DNA from: Methanobacterium sp.
Lineage (GTDB): Archaea; Methanobacteriota; Methanobacteria; Methanobacteriales; Methanobacteriaceae
Length of the DNA: 39,811 bases
Assembly: GCA_003164415.1 (NCBI GenBank)
Contig: PLTK01000068.1
Location: 1 to 39,811, forward strand
Reading direction: 5' to 3'
Below are positions 25,353 to 34,758 of this stretch, in pieces. Below the pieces are notes generated by a model that was not told the DNA's origin, ran no database searches, and saw only the letters and a program-made list of their open reading frames with translations. The position numbers and the translations under genes were made by a program. Position 1 is the stretch's first letter. Every line of letters begins with the position of its first letter.

Positions 25353-26264
25353 ATGAAAATCCCTTGTATAATAGATGAATCATTATATCGACCTGAAGCA
25401 GTTAGATGGAGGGAAAGAATGAGCTTACTCCAACCATTAGGAGATGTTGTTGTGGTGTTACCCTGCAGCATGCGAAAACCCTACTCATCATCCAAATCCC
25501 ATACTATCTTCATTAGAGCTACAAAAAATATTCAAGAAGCCGTCCTGACCTCACCATTTGGTGTATGTCCACGTGAAATGGAACGTACATATCCAATACA
25601 ATCATATGACACATCAACAACAGGAGATTGGTCTAAAGAAGAGATAGATGTAACAGGTGAATGTTTAAAGAAATATATAGCGGGAAAAGATGTTATAGCA
25701 CATGTATCTGGTGGTTATAGAGAAGTGTGTGAAGCATATCTTGATGATGCAGTTTACACTTGTAACGATGGAAGAGCAACATCATGGGATTCCATGGACA
25801 ATCTTAAGATGGAAGTAAAAAAATATCCTCGCATCAAAACCAAGGAAAAACGATTAAAAGGGTTCAGATCAATTGCCCGTTATCAGTTCAGAACTCCCAA
25901 AGCAGATACATTATTACCAGACGGTGTCAAAGCAGTTGGAAGGTTCACCAAGAGAATGTTATTAGATAAAGAACAAATCGCAACCCTATCATTTGATACA
26001 GGACTATATTCTCTTAATCTTAAAGGTGGAGAAATTTTAAAGGATATAGGAACTAACTGGGTTGAAATCGATTTTGAAATGAAAACCAATACCTTGTTCG
26101 CTCCTGGAATTCTAAACGCAGATCCAGGTATTGTGCCTAGGGATGAAGTAGTCATCCTAAGAAATGATGAGGTTGTAGGTGTTGGTAAAGCAGTTTTAAG
26201 TGGAGATGAAATGAAAAAAGCCACTAAAGGTGTTGGTGTTAGGGTAAGACATAGAAACAAGTAA
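25353..26264 (+). CDS. arcS: Archaeosine synthase catalytic core (ArcS-type) with PUA domain
   Basis: A 303-residue protein for tRNA modification. Residues 37-50 are PCSMRKPYSSSKSH, an exact match to the ArcS motif PCx3KPYx2Sx2H, which carries the amidinotransferase residues converting preQ0 at tRNA position 15 to archaeosine. CPREMERTYP near residue 72 and the following domain are the rest of DUF5591. A PUA RNA-binding domain occupies about residues 222-303 (LFAPGILNADPGIVPRDEVV). Full-length ArcS proteins also carry an N-terminal TGT-like domain, missing here, so this is the short form or one half of a split enzyme. The ATG at 25353 follows a GAGGAAAT site. It lies in line with, but 199 bases from, the next gene. 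Confidence 0.8.
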   Translation: MKIPCIIDESLYRPEAVRWRERMSLLQPLGDVVVVLPCSMRKPYSSSKSHTIFIRATKNIQEAVLTSPFGVCPREMERTYPIQSYDTSTTGDWSKEEIDVTGECLKKYIAGKDVIAHVSGGYREVCEAYLDDAVYTCNDGRATSWDSMDNLKMEVKKYPRIKTKEKRLKGFRSIARYQFRTPKADTLLPDGVKAVGRFTKRMLLDKEQIATLSFDTGLYSLNLKGGEILKDIGTNWVEIDFEMKTNTLFAPGILNADPGIVPRDEVVILRNDEVVGVGKAVLSGDEMKKATKGVGVRVRHRNK

Positions 26265-26463
26265 GTTTTGGTTGTTCCCCTACCAATTTTAAATTTTAAA
26301 TTTTTGGTACACACATCAAAGTATAAATATCATAAATAAAAAAAAGAGAAATACTTTATTTTTATTGGAATGAATGTGTGTTTAGATTAAAATGTACATT
26401 GTTCTGTAATAAATCTATAGAGCACATAAATTAAGGATATGAATAAAATTTACGAGGGATAAA

Positions 26464-26754
26464 ATGTCAGAAGAACTAGTACAGAAGTTAAGAACAGCAC
26501 TTTCAACTGTAGCAGACCCACATATGGGTGTAAGTATTGTTGAAATGGGACTTGTAACAGGTATTGAAGTTGATGAAGAAGCTAAAACAGCTAAAATTAC
26601 AATCACACCCACCAACCCAGGATGCATGAGTGCAGCCAACATGGCTATGCAAGCAAGAACAGCAGCAGAAAGTCTTGATGAAATAGACAAAGCTGAAATA
26701 CTTGTTGAAGGTCATATGATGGCAGATGCAATCTGCGATATGGTTAACAAATAA
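26464..26754 (+). CDS. MIP18/DUF59 iron-sulfur assembly protein
   Basis: A 96-residue cytosolic protein of the MIP18/DUF59 family. ALSTVADPHMGVSIVEMGLV is the conserved N-terminal motif with DP, and TPTNPGCMSAANM holds the conserved Cys of the family. These proteins take part in iron-sulfur cluster assembly and delivery, alongside ApbC/Mrp-type ATPases in archaea. The start ATG follows GAGGGAT. The stop codon is separated from the next gene's ATG by a single base, so the two form an operon. Confidence 0.85.
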   Translation: MSEELVQKLRTALSTVADPHMGVSIVEMGLVTGIEVDEEAKTAKITITPTNPGCMSAANMAMQARTAAESLDEIDKAEILVEGHMMADAICDMVNK

Positions 26755-26755
26755 G

Positions 26756-27313
26756 ATGGCAGATTGGAACATCACAGCCCTTGTTGGTGTTCCTGGAGTT
26801 GGTAAGACTTCACTTTGTAAAAGTGCAGCAGGGGCACTTGGATATAAATATGTGAACTACGGAGAGTTAATGCTCGAAGTTGCCATATATAATGGTCTGG
26901 CTTCAAACCAGGATGAAATGTTCAAACTGGATCTTGAAGTTCAACAATCCATCTGGCAGTCTGCTGCAAACAAAGTAGATGAAATGAAAAGGTTTTCTAA
27001 TAAGATACTCCTTGATCTGCACGGTGTTGACCAGTCAAAAATTGGTTATATTATTTCACTTCCAGTTGAGATCATAGCCCCTGATAGGATAATAATTGTG
27101 GAAGCATCCTATGAAAACATTATCCTGCGGAGAGATAATGATCAATCCCGTATACGTGTACTTGAAGATTTAAAAGATGTCAAGGAACATATGGAAATGT
27201 TGAGAATAGCCATGATGGCTTGTTCAGTTATCTACGGCTCTTATTTAAGTTTGATTGATAATAATAATTTTGAGAAATGTCTAGATAAACTCAAGCATAT
27301 CTTAAGTTCATGA
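26756..27313 (+). CDS. Archaeal-type adenylate kinase
   Basis: A 185-residue P-loop kinase of the archaeal AdkA type, catalysing ATP + AMP to 2 ADP. The P-loop GVPGVGKTS is at residues 11-19. YVNYGELMLEVA resembles the AMP-binding region, and KILLDLHGVDQSKIGYIISL is the second conserved block; RRDNDQSRIR is the lid-like basic stretch with catalytic arginines. Length is typical for the archaeal family. The frame is open further upstream to 26726, but the ATG at 26756 immediately after the DUF59 stop gives the family N-terminus. A homologous family makes other nucleoside phosphates, so the exact substrate is likely but not certain. Confidence 0.75.
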   Translation: MADWNITALVGVPGVGKTSLCKSAAGALGYKYVNYGELMLEVAIYNGLASNQDEMFKLDLEVQQSIWQSAANKVDEMKRFSNKILLDLHGVDQSKIGYIISLPVEIIAPDRIIIVEASYENIILRRDNDQSRIRVLEDLKDVKEHMEMLRIAMMACSVIYGSYLSLIDNNNFEKCLDKLKHILSS

Positions 27314-27478
27314 GTAGATTATTAATAATAAATTCAATGAAATGGTTCGTCTATCCTTGAAAACTAAAATTTAGAGAAAAGGATATATATATGATGAAGT
27401 TTAAACTTTGAATCTACCCGCACATTCTTTTGAACTATTGTTTATTGGATAGTACAAAAACCCCTTTTTTATATGAAG

Positions 27479-27852
<374 letters not shown>

Positions 27853-28935
27853 TTATTTAGATGGTGAGGGTTTTGAATCAGAAAATCTTGTGGAGTTACT
27901 GATTTCTATAAGTTCTATAAGTTTTTTCATTGCAGATCCTGATTTAACAGAATTTTTTGCCATGATAACCCCATCTTTTAAACTATCAGCTTTTTCCGCT
28001 ATAAACAAAATTGCAGCAGTGTTAACTAAACACAAATTAAGTCTTGCTTCCTCTTCATTTGAGTTATCTTTACCTTCTAATACGGCTTTAACAATTTTAA
28101 GATTGTCTTCAACAGTTTCAGGGGCTTTAATATATTTTGGATCCGATCTTTTAAACCCAAAGTCTTCGGGATAAACCTCTTCAATTGTTATGATACCATT
28201 ATCGAGAAAAGCTATCCTGGTTTTTCCAATGGTTGAAATTTCGTCCATTGCAGGATTGCCATTTTCATCATAGCCGTGCACAACCATGGCACGCTTCACA
28301 CCTAGATTTTTAAGAACCTCTGCAATTAGATCAACATATTCTGGTTCGAATACACCTAAAAGTTGAATTTCTGCATTTGCTGGAGATGTTAATGGCCCTA
28401 AAATATTGAAAACAGTTCTTATACCAAGTTTCTTTCTGATTGGCATCACCCTCTTCATGGTCGGGTGAAAGTTAGGTGCAAACATGAATGCCATACCAGT
28501 TTTCTCTAGACATTCAACAACCCCATTAGCATTACAGTTAATATTAACACCTAAAGCTTCAAGAATATCAGCGCCGCCACATTTACTGGTTATGCTCCTG
28601 TTACCATGTTTAGCAACTGCAACACCAGATGATGCTGCTATAATTGCAGATGTTGTACTGACATTAAATGTTTTGAACCTGTCACCACCAGTTCCACAAG
28701 TATCTACTAGAGGATCACTAAGATCTGTTTTAATCTCAATACACACACTGCGCATTGCCTTTACAAAACCCGTGATCTCTTGAGCAGATTCACCCTTAAC
28801 TGCTAGAGCTGTTAAAAAGGCGGCACATTGAAGTTCACTAGCCTTACCATTAACCATCTCAATCATACAATTATAGGCTTCTTCTTCGCTCAAATCTACT
28901 TTTGACACGACCTTTGTTAAACCTTCATAGATCAT
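27853..28935 (-). CDS. trpD: Anthranilate phosphoribosyltransferase
   Basis: The 360-residue enzyme joins anthranilate to PRPP, the second tryptophan-specific step. DTCGTGGDRFKTFNVSTTSA is the PRPP-binding block, KHGNRSITSKCGGADILEAL the conserved anthranilate-binding region, and GPLTSPA and HGYDENGNPAMDE later family motifs. It is the last gene of trpEGCFBAD, and its start lies 42 bases after the trpA stop. The frame is open to an ATG at 28953, which has no binding site; the ATG at 28935 gives MIYEGLTKVVSKV, the usual family start. Confidence 0.92.
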   Translation of the reverse strand: MIYEGLTKVVSKVDLSEEEAYNCMIEMVNGKASELQCAAFLTALAVKGESAQEITGFVKAMRSVCIEIKTDLSDPLVDTCGTGGDRFKTFNVSTTSAIIAASSGVAVAKHGNRSITSKCGGADILEALGVNINCNANGVVECLEKTGMAFMFAPNFHPTMKRVMPIRKKLGIRTVFNILGPLTSPANAEIQLLGVFEPEYVDLIAEVLKNLGVKRAMVVHGYDENGNPAMDEISTIGKTRIAFLDNGIITIEEVYPEDFGFKRSDPKYIKAPETVEDNLKIVKAVLEGKDNSNEEEARLNLCLVNTAAILFIAEKADSLKDGVIMAKNSVKSGSAMKKLIELIEISNSTRFSDSKPSPSK

Positions 28936-28977
28936 AATATTCCACTTTTCCATTTTTATTTATTTAAAAAGTTTAAT

Positions 28978-29823
28978 TTATCTATTTTTAGTAGATTCCT
29001 TGAGTTCTTTACAGAAGCTTCCAATTTCTTGTTTCGCCACATCCAAATCATCCAGATTCTTGGTGATAATATTAATTATGGCACTTGCAACAATAGCTCC
29101 ATCTGAACCTGATTGTATAACATCCTTAACATGTTCTGATTTTGAAATACCAAATCCAACAGCTATTGGAAGATCAGTATGATTTTTAACACGTTTTATA
29201 AGGTCCACTGTACTTTTCTTAATATCTGACCTTGCACCCGTTACACCCATAACAGCCACAACATATAAAAATCCCTTGCACATCTTAACTATTTCAGATA
29301 TCCTTTCATTTGAGGTTGTCTGGGCAACCATGAATATCTGGTCAAGATCATACTGACTTGCCATATTAACAGCATCACCAGCTTCTTCAAGCGGTAAATC
29401 AGCTGCTAATATCCCGTTTATACCCGAATTTCTGGCTTTACTATAGAATTCTTCCAATCCTTTCTTGTATATGAGATTGTAATAGACAAGTATACCTATG
29501 GGTATGGAGGTAAATTCTCTGATTCTACTAATAAATTCAAAGCATTTATCTGTTGTCATTCCCGAATTGAGTGATCTTATATCTGCTGCCTGTACACTTG
29601 GCCCATCTGCAACTGGATCACTGAATGGAAATCCTATTTCCAGTGCATCAGCACCGTTTTCAACGTATTGACGTACTATTTCAATGGATGTATCAAAGTC
29701 AGGGTCACCTGCAACTGTGAATGGTATGAATGCACCCTCTCCCCTATTTTTAACTTCTTGGAACATTTCTTGATAGCTCTGTATTTGGTTGGGATTGTCA
29801 AGATCCCTTTTGAATGGTTTCAT
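28978..29823 (-). CDS. trpA: Tryptophan synthase alpha chain
   Basis: A 281-residue TIM barrel that cleaves indole-3-glycerol phosphate to indole and glyceraldehyde phosphate, passing indole to TrpB. Catalytic Glu62 and Asp73 lie in ALEIGFPFSDPVADGP, and the phosphate-binding loop is VGFGISKSEHV. The N-terminus is about ten residues longer than bacterial forms. The ATG overlaps the trpB stop as ATGA, so synthesis of the two subunits is coupled, fitting their complex. Confidence 0.93.
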   Translation of the reverse strand: MKPFKRDLDNPNQIQSYQEMFQEVKNRGEGAFIPFTVAGDPDFDTSIEIVRQYVENGADALEIGFPFSDPVADGPSVQAADIRSLNSGMTTDKCFEFISRIREFTSIPIGILVYYNLIYKKGLEEFYSKARNSGINGILAADLPLEEAGDAVNMASQYDLDQIFMVAQTTSNERISEIVKMCKGFLYVVAVMGVTGARSDIKKSTVDLIKRVKNHTDLPIAVGFGISKSEHVKDVIQSGSDGAIVASAIINIITKNLDDLDVAKQEIGSFCKELKESTKNR

Positions 29824-31001
29824 ACCTCAACCCCCATTTCCTTTGCAACCAAGAACATGTCCTTGTCTCCCCTTCCTGAAAGATTGATTATTATAGTTTT
29901 TCCCTTGTTTTCTTCTATTTTAGAATATTTCTCTGCATATGCAACTGCATGAGAACTTTCAAGTGCCGGTATTATACCTTCATATTTGGATAATAATTCA
30001 AATCCCCTTAAAGCCTCTTTATTGGTTACAGCAACATAATTTGCACGTCCAGTTACCTTGAGATGTGCATGTTCCGGTCCTACACCTGGATAGTCCAGTC
30101 CAGCTGACACCGAATGTGCTTCTGATATTTGGCCATCATTATCTTGAAGTACAAATGATAGTGAACCGTGTAATATTCCTTCAGATCCCTTGCAAAGTGT
30201 TGCCCCTGTTCTTTTGGTTTCAACACCTTCTCCACCACCTTCAACCCCAATAAGATCAACTGCGGTGTCATCAACAAAACCTGAAAAGATCCCCATGGCA
30301 TTACTCCCACCACCAACACATGCTATAACAGCATCAGGTAGTTCTCCTTCCTTTTGAAGAATCTGTTCCTTTGCTTCTTTGCCGATTACACTCTGGAAAT
30401 GTTTGACCATGGTTGGGTAAGGATGTGGCCCCATTGTTGAACCTATCAAGTAATGGGTATTTTCTACATTTGAAATCCAGTCCCTAAATGCCTCATTAAT
30501 TGCATCTTTAAGTGTTTTTGAACCTGTTTCAACCGGTATTACGCTACTACCAGATAATTCCATCCTAAAAACATTAAGTTTCTGTCTTTCCACATCTTCA
30601 CTGCCCATATAAACTTCTGTTGGTATTGAAAGCATTGCACCTACAACAGCTGTTGCAATTCCATGTTGCCCAGCACCAGTCTCTGCTATTAAACGTGTTT
30701 TACCCATATATTTTGCTAAAAGACCTTGGCCCAGTGTGTTATTTATTTTATGAGCACCTGTATGGAGCATGTCTTCTCTTTTAAGATATACTTTACAACC
30801 AAATTTCTTTGATAGATTTTTTGCAAGGTACAACGAGGTTGGTCTCCCAGCAAATTCACGTAAATAAAATTCAAGCTCTTCAACAAACTTTTCATCATCT
30901 TTATACCTTAAAAATGCTTCTTCAAGCTCTTCCAGGGCAGGTATAATTAGTTCAGGAACAAATATTCCTCCATATTTACCAAACTTTCCAGTGGTTATCA
31001 T
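29820..31001 (-). CDS. trpB: Tryptophan synthase beta chain (TrpB1 type)
   Basis: A 393-residue PLP enzyme condensing indole with serine. The PLP lysine is Lys85 in HTGAHKINN; AETGAGQHGIATA holds the catalytic region, and GGGSNAMGIF is the PLP phosphate loop. Length and close pairing with trpA mark it as TrpB1 rather than the orphan TrpB2. The start follows AGAGGGATG. A 71-base gap separates it from trpF, the only sizeable gap upstream of trpA in the operon. Confidence 0.94.
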   Translation of the reverse strand: MITTGKFGKYGGIFVPELIIPALEELEEAFLRYKDDEKFVEELEFYLREFAGRPTSLYLAKNLSKKFGCKVYLKREDMLHTGAHKINNTLGQGLLAKYMGKTRLIAETGAGQHGIATAVVGAMLSIPTEVYMGSEDVERQKLNVFRMELSGSSVIPVETGSKTLKDAINEAFRDWISNVENTHYLIGSTMGPHPYPTMVKHFQSVIGKEAKEQILQKEGELPDAVIACVGGGSNAMGIFSGFVDDTAVDLIGVEGGGEGVETKRTGATLCKGSEGILHGSLSFVLQDNDGQISEAHSVSAGLDYPGVGPEHAHLKVTGRANYVAVTNKEALRGFELLSKYEGIIPALESSHAVAYAEKYSKIEENKGKTIIINLSGRGDKDMFLVAKEMGVEV

Positions 31002-31072
31002 CTAACGATCACATCCCTCTAAAATAATCACAATATTAAAATATTGATTATATAATTGTAAACAGCCCAATT

Positions 31073-31783
31073 TTAGGCATTTATATTCATTAATTCTTCT
31101 ACAAGTTCAGGATTTTTGATTCCAGGCGCATCTTCAACACCCGAATTAACATCCAAATAATCTATTACTCTTTCAAGTATTGCTTTTTTATTTAAAATTC
31201 TTTCCGAGTTAATTCCACCGGCTAGAAATATTTCCAGGTTATGATTTGCATCTCTGGCAATTCTAACAGCTTCTAATGCCATGTTGATTGGAATTTGTTT
31301 ACCTGTTCCACCGCTTCTACCCTTAACCTGATAATCAAAGAGTAGTGCATCACATGTTTTAGCAAAATCCGCTATTTCCAATACCTTTTCCTGTGAAAAT
31401 TCTATACTATTTCCATGTGATTTAACTGAGTCTTCTGATATTCCCACGGCACGGATTATCTTCATATTAGGTTCCACTGGTGTTCTATGAAAATTTTCTA
31501 TCCATTTAAGATATTTTATTTGACTGGATGTTAATGAATGAAGCTGAACATTTCTTATACCTGTTTTTTTCATTTTCATGACTACTTCTTCAGGATTTTC
31601 GGGTTCTAAAACTAGAACAGCCCTTTCTTTTGTTTTAAGTTCTGATACTAATTCTATGATCTCTTCGAGCTTTACATACCTCTTGGATCTTTTGATATTT
31701 ATAAATCCTACAAGGTTGGCTCCTGATCCTTCGCATTTTGAAACATCCTGGGATCTGGTGATTCCGCAGATTTTAACTTTCAT
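31073..31783 (-). CDS. trpF: Phosphoribosylanthranilate isomerase
   Basis: A 236-residue TIM barrel for the third tryptophan step. The N-terminal KICGITRSQDV carries general base Cys6, and ALLFDYQVKGRSGGTG has the general acid Asp and substrate loop; FLAGGINSERI is the phosphate site. It is slightly longer than most family members (about 205-220). The ATG overlaps the trpC stop (ATGA), so it is coupled to trpC, which makes the next product. Confidence 0.92.
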   Translation of the reverse strand: MKVKICGITRSQDVSKCEGSGANLVGFINIKRSKRYVKLEEIIELVSELKTKERAVLVLEPENPEEVVMKMKKTGIRNVQLHSLTSSQIKYLKWIENFHRTPVEPNMKIIRAVGISEDSVKSHGNSIEFSQEKVLEIADFAKTCDALLFDYQVKGRSGGTGKQIPINMALEAVRIARDANHNLEIFLAGGINSERILNKKAILERVIDYLDVNSGVEDAPGIKNPELVEELMNINA

Positions 31784-32634
31784 GTTCTAACTATCCTTTT
31801 GCCCTTAACTGCATTGATTATGTTGGTTGCTGTTTTTAAAATTCCGTTATATCCATCTGAACCCATGATAGATGTTCCTATAAGCAGTGCATCAACACCA
31901 TACTTTGATAGTTGTAGTGCATCATCCTTTGATCTGACACCACTTTCGGATACTAAAAGTATTTCCGGTGGTACGTATCCTGCAAGTTTTTCCGTTGTTT
32001 TAAGGTCTACTTCGAAGTTTTCTAGGTTTCTATTGTTTATGCCTAAAATTTCTGCACCTGCATTTAATGCATTGGATATATCATCTCTGTTTCTGCATTC
32101 AACCAGAGGGTCTATCTCAAGCTCATTACATATTTTAATTCCATCTTCAAGGTCGGGGTAGATACCATTCATTAATAGAACTGCATTTGCACCGGCATTT
32201 TTTGCTTGATATATCTGATATTCGTTTACAATAAAATCTTTTCTAATTATTGGAATATGTGTTAGGGTGTGGGCTGATCTGAGGTTTTCTAAACTTCCCT
32301 TGAAATATCTTTCTTCTGTGAGTATGGATATGGCAGATGCACCCGATTGGTCAAAGGCTTTAACTGCATCTTCTATTTTTATGTTTGAAATATCACCCAT
32401 AGATGGTGAGGCTGGTTTGTATTCGCAGATAACAGCCACATCATCATCCTGATCTAGTGCTTTTTTGAAGCTGATACTGTTCTTATTTATATTTGGATTT
32501 GTTGAATCCTTTTTAGATGATTCTATTTCTTCTTTAAGAATATTTATTGGTTTTAATTCCTTTTCCCTCCGGAGATCCTTTCTTCGATGGTTTATTATAT
32601 CCGATAGATTTACGCTGTTTTCTTGAACCTTCAT
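31780..32634 (-). CDS. trpC: Indole-3-glycerol phosphate synthase
   Basis: A 284-residue TIM barrel closing the indole ring. AVICEYKPASPSMGDIS holds the catalytic Glu and Lys with the SPS motif, followed by IRKDFIVNEYQIYQAKNAGA and LLVSESGVRSKDD. The N-terminus is extended by polar residues (LKEEIESSKKDS) relative to the usual 250-270 residue enzyme. ATGA overlaps link it to trpG upstream and trpF downstream. Confidence 0.93.
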   Translation of the reverse strand: MKVQENSVNLSDIINHRRKDLRREKELKPINILKEEIESSKKDSTNPNINKNSISFKKALDQDDDVAVICEYKPASPSMGDISNIKIEDAVKAFDQSGASAISILTEERYFKGSLENLRSAHTLTHIPIIRKDFIVNEYQIYQAKNAGANAVLLMNGIYPDLEDGIKICNELEIDPLVECRNRDDISNALNAGAEILGINNRNLENFEVDLKTTEKLAGYVPPEILLVSESGVRSKDDALQLSKYGVDALLIGTSIMGSDGYNGILKTATNIINAVKGKRIVRT

Positions 32635-33206
32635 TGACTTATCTCCACAAAGTTTTCTAATAGTTTGATGCCTTGAGAAGTGCCAATTGATTCTGGATGA
32701 AATTGCAGCCCATATATGGGTTTATCTCTATGTTTTATCCCCATTATCATGCCATTATTGGTTCTTGCTGTTATTTCAATACAGTCCGGGGTGGTTTTAT
32801 CTACGCAGAATAGTGAATGGTATCTTGCAGCTATTAAAGGATTGGGAATGCCCTTGAAAATTCCTTTTTCAGTATGATATATACTGCTCTGTTTACCATG
32901 TACTGGTTCGTTACGATTTATTTCACCACCATAGGCAATGAATATACCTTGATGTCCTAAACATACCCCTAATATTGGTATTTCGGATCCTAATTCCTTT
33001 ATGACCTGCATGGATACACCGAAATCTCTGCTTTTATCTGGACTTCCAGGTCCGGGTGATATTATTATACCATTGGGGTTGAGTTCTCTTATCTGGTCAA
33101 CTGTTATTTCATTGTTTCTTTTAACTTTTATATGGGGATAAATCTCTCCAACCATTTGGTACAGGTTGTAGGTGAATGAATCGTAGTTGTCGATTATTAG
33201 TATCAT
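32631..33206 (-). CDS. trpG: Anthranilate synthase glutamine amidotransferase subunit
   Basis: A 191-residue class I glutaminase that supplies ammonia to TrpE. LIIDNYDSFTYNLYQMVG is the family start, the nucleophile is Cys82 in ILGVCLGHQG, and the His-Glu pair is in LQFHPES near residue 170. IISPGPGSPD is the conserved loop. The gene is coupled to trpE by ATGA, and both subunits are needed for glutamine-dependent activity. A folate-type PabA role is unlikely inside this operon. Confidence 0.93.
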   Translation of the reverse strand: MILIIDNYDSFTYNLYQMVGEIYPHIKVKRNNEITVDQIRELNPNGIIISPGPGSPDKSRDFGVSMQVIKELGSEIPILGVCLGHQGIFIAYGGEINRNEPVHGKQSSIYHTEKGIFKGIPNPLIAARYHSLFCVDKTTPDCIEITARTNNGMIMGIKHRDKPIYGLQFHPESIGTSQGIKLLENFVEISQ

Positions 33207-34609
33207 TTAATGTCACCATCACTGATTTTAGCACGGTTAAACATTTTTTTATTTGCTTTGTTAAGTGCGCTTAGAAGGGCTCCGGCCTTATTTTCACCCT
33301 CATAGTATTCTTCTTCAGGTATGGAATCGTGTACTATGCCTGCTCCTGCCTGTATTTTAGCGTTGTTTCCATCACATACCATGGTTCGTATGGTTATGGC
33401 AAAATCTGCATTTCCATTGAGTGAGAAGTAACCCACCGCACCGGCGTAGGGTCCCCTTGGTCTGTTTTCAAGTTCGTCTATAATTTCCATTGCCCTTATC
33501 TTAGGTGCACCGCTGAGTGTTCCGGCGGGAAACATTGATTCAAATGCATCTACAGCTGTTTTATTACTTTGAAGTTGTCCCTGTACACGTGATACTATGT
33601 GTTGTACATGTGAAAACTTCTTCACATCCATGTACTCTGGAACTGTTACTGTTCCAAATTCACTGACCTTTCCCACGTCGTTTCTTGCTAGGTCAACAAG
33701 CATTAAATGTTCTGCTCTTTCTTTTTCATCCTCTAATAGTTCTTTTTCGAGTTTTTTATCTTCAAAGGGCGTTTTTCCCCTTTTCCTTGTTCCTGCTATT
33801 GGAAAAGTTTCAACCATCCTATTTTCAACTCTTACAAGCATTTCTGGGCTTGAACCTATTATTTCACGTTCCCCTATTTTAAGGTGGTACATGTAGGGTG
33901 ATGGATTTATATTTCTAAGACTTTCATAGAATGAAAGCTTGTTTCCCCTTAATTCATATTCTTTTGCGTTTGAAATAACATCTTGGAATACTTCACCAGC
34001 TTTAATCCTTTCTTTAACCTCGATAACCATAGCTTCAAATTCCTGTTTTGTGAAGTGCCTGGATTTCTCCTTGTATTCTATGCCTTCGATTTCATGTGTT
34101 TCCCTTGCTATTTCTTCTATTTCTTCTAGTCTGTTCTCCCCTAATGTGACATATTCACATTTATTGTGAATTCTGTCAAATATTATCCCATCTAGAAATA
34201 GTCCAAATTCAAAATCTGGTTTTTCACCGGGTTCCAGATCAATGGGTTGGAAGTGTCTTGCTGCTTCGTATGAAACATATCCTACTAGACCTCCCCTAAA
34301 TCCTTTTTTTCCATTTGCTTGGGAGGTTAGTTTTCTGATCTCGTCGAATGGATTTTCAACTTCAATTTCCTGTTTTTGTCCATCGGTTTCTATTTCAAGG
34401 ACGTTGCCCTTTGCTCTTAGAATTGCCGAGGGTTTAAATCCTAAAACTGAGAATCTTGCAAGTCCACTGTCACTTTCCATTGATTCTAATAGGAAGGTGC
34501 TGGAGTAGTTTGAGTATAAATTTTTAAATAATTCAAAAGGAGAATTAAATTGAAGATCCGTACTCTTAGGTTCGTTTATTTTTATATTGTATTCGCCAAA
34601 AACATTCAC
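33203..34609 (-). CDS. trpE: Anthranilate synthase component I
   Basis: A 468-residue chorismate-using enzyme, first of the tryptophan pathway and first in the operon. Conserved blocks: IGSSPEMLVRVENR, PIAGTRKRGKTP, EHLMLVDLARNDVG, and GTLSGAPKIRAMEIIDELE. The N-terminal region LLESMESDSGLARFS has the LLES element that binds the feedback inhibitor tryptophan. The long frame starts with GTG at 34609, which is 15 bases from the AGGTGA site at 34625-34630. That site instead fits an ATG at 34619 in another frame (see the mini-ORF entry). Thus the start is uncertain by a few codons, or the sequence has a one-base indel there. Enzyme identity is not in doubt. Confidence 0.92.
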   Translation of the reverse strand: MNVFGEYNIKINEPKSTDLQFNSPFELFKNLYSNYSSTFLLESMESDSGLARFSVLGFKPSAILRAKGNVLEIETDGQKQEIEVENPFDEIRKLTSQANGKKGFRGGLVGYVSYEAARHFQPIDLEPGEKPDFEFGLFLDGIIFDRIHNKCEYVTLGENRLEEIEEIARETHEIEGIEYKEKSRHFTKQEFEAMVIEVKERIKAGEVFQDVISNAKEYELRGNKLSFYESLRNINPSPYMYHLKIGEREIIGSSPEMLVRVENRMVETFPIAGTRKRGKTPFEDKKLEKELLEDEKERAEHLMLVDLARNDVGKVSEFGTVTVPEYMDVKKFSHVQHIVSRVQGQLQSNKTAVDAFESMFPAGTLSGAPKIRAMEIIDELENRPRGPYAGAVGYFSLNGNADFAITIRTMVCDGNNAKIQAGAGIVHDSIPEEEYYEGENKAGALLSALNKANKKMFNRAKISDGDIK

Positions 34610-34619
34610 TGCCTTTCAT
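34566..34619 (-). other. 17-codon mini-ORF overlapping the trpE start
   Basis: An ATG at 34619 sits five bases behind AGGTGA (34625-34630), the best ribosome binding site in the trp leader, and encodes MKGSECFWRIQYKNKRT before a stop at 34566. It overlaps trpE in another frame. Either it is a coupled leader peptide (it has one Trp codon), or it is the true trpE start separated from its frame by a one-base insertion: dropping one base yields MKAVNVFGEYN. Confidence 0.4.
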
Positions 34620-34659
34620 AATTGTCACCTTGATAGTATTTAATAGTAAAATTATTCAT

Positions 34660-34668
34660 TAAAATATA
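34660..34668 (-). promoter_or_regulatory. TATA box candidate of the trp operon
   Basis: On the minus strand TATATTTTA lies next to the first GTAC box and about 30 bases before the AGGTGA site, so a start near 34636 leaves a short leader. A repressor bound at the boxes would block its upstream edge. Confidence 0.4.
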
Positions 34669-34713
34669 GTACTTCAAAGTACTATTTAAAGCTTTAGAGT
34701 ACAAATATGTACA
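34668..34713. promoter_or_regulatory. Four phased TRP boxes, TrpY operator
   Basis: GTAC cores start at 34669, 34679, 34699 and 34709, with contexts AGTACT, AGTACT, AGTACA and TGTACA. The last is the exact TGTACA consensus known for TrpY boxes in Methanothermobacter. Spacings of 10, 20 and 10 bases place all four on one face of the helix. They lie between the trpE and trpY TATA boxes, so one bound complex could control both directions. Confidence 0.7.
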
Positions 34714-34717
34714 TAGA

Positions 34718-34725
34718 TTTATATA
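34718..34725 (+). promoter_or_regulatory. TATA box of trpY
   Basis: TTTATATA lies 34 bases before the trpY ATG and five bases from the TGTACA box, so TrpY can plausibly block its own promoter. Confidence 0.5.
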
Positions 34726-34758
34726 GTTGATACATTAATGAATAGTTTGTGAGATAAA

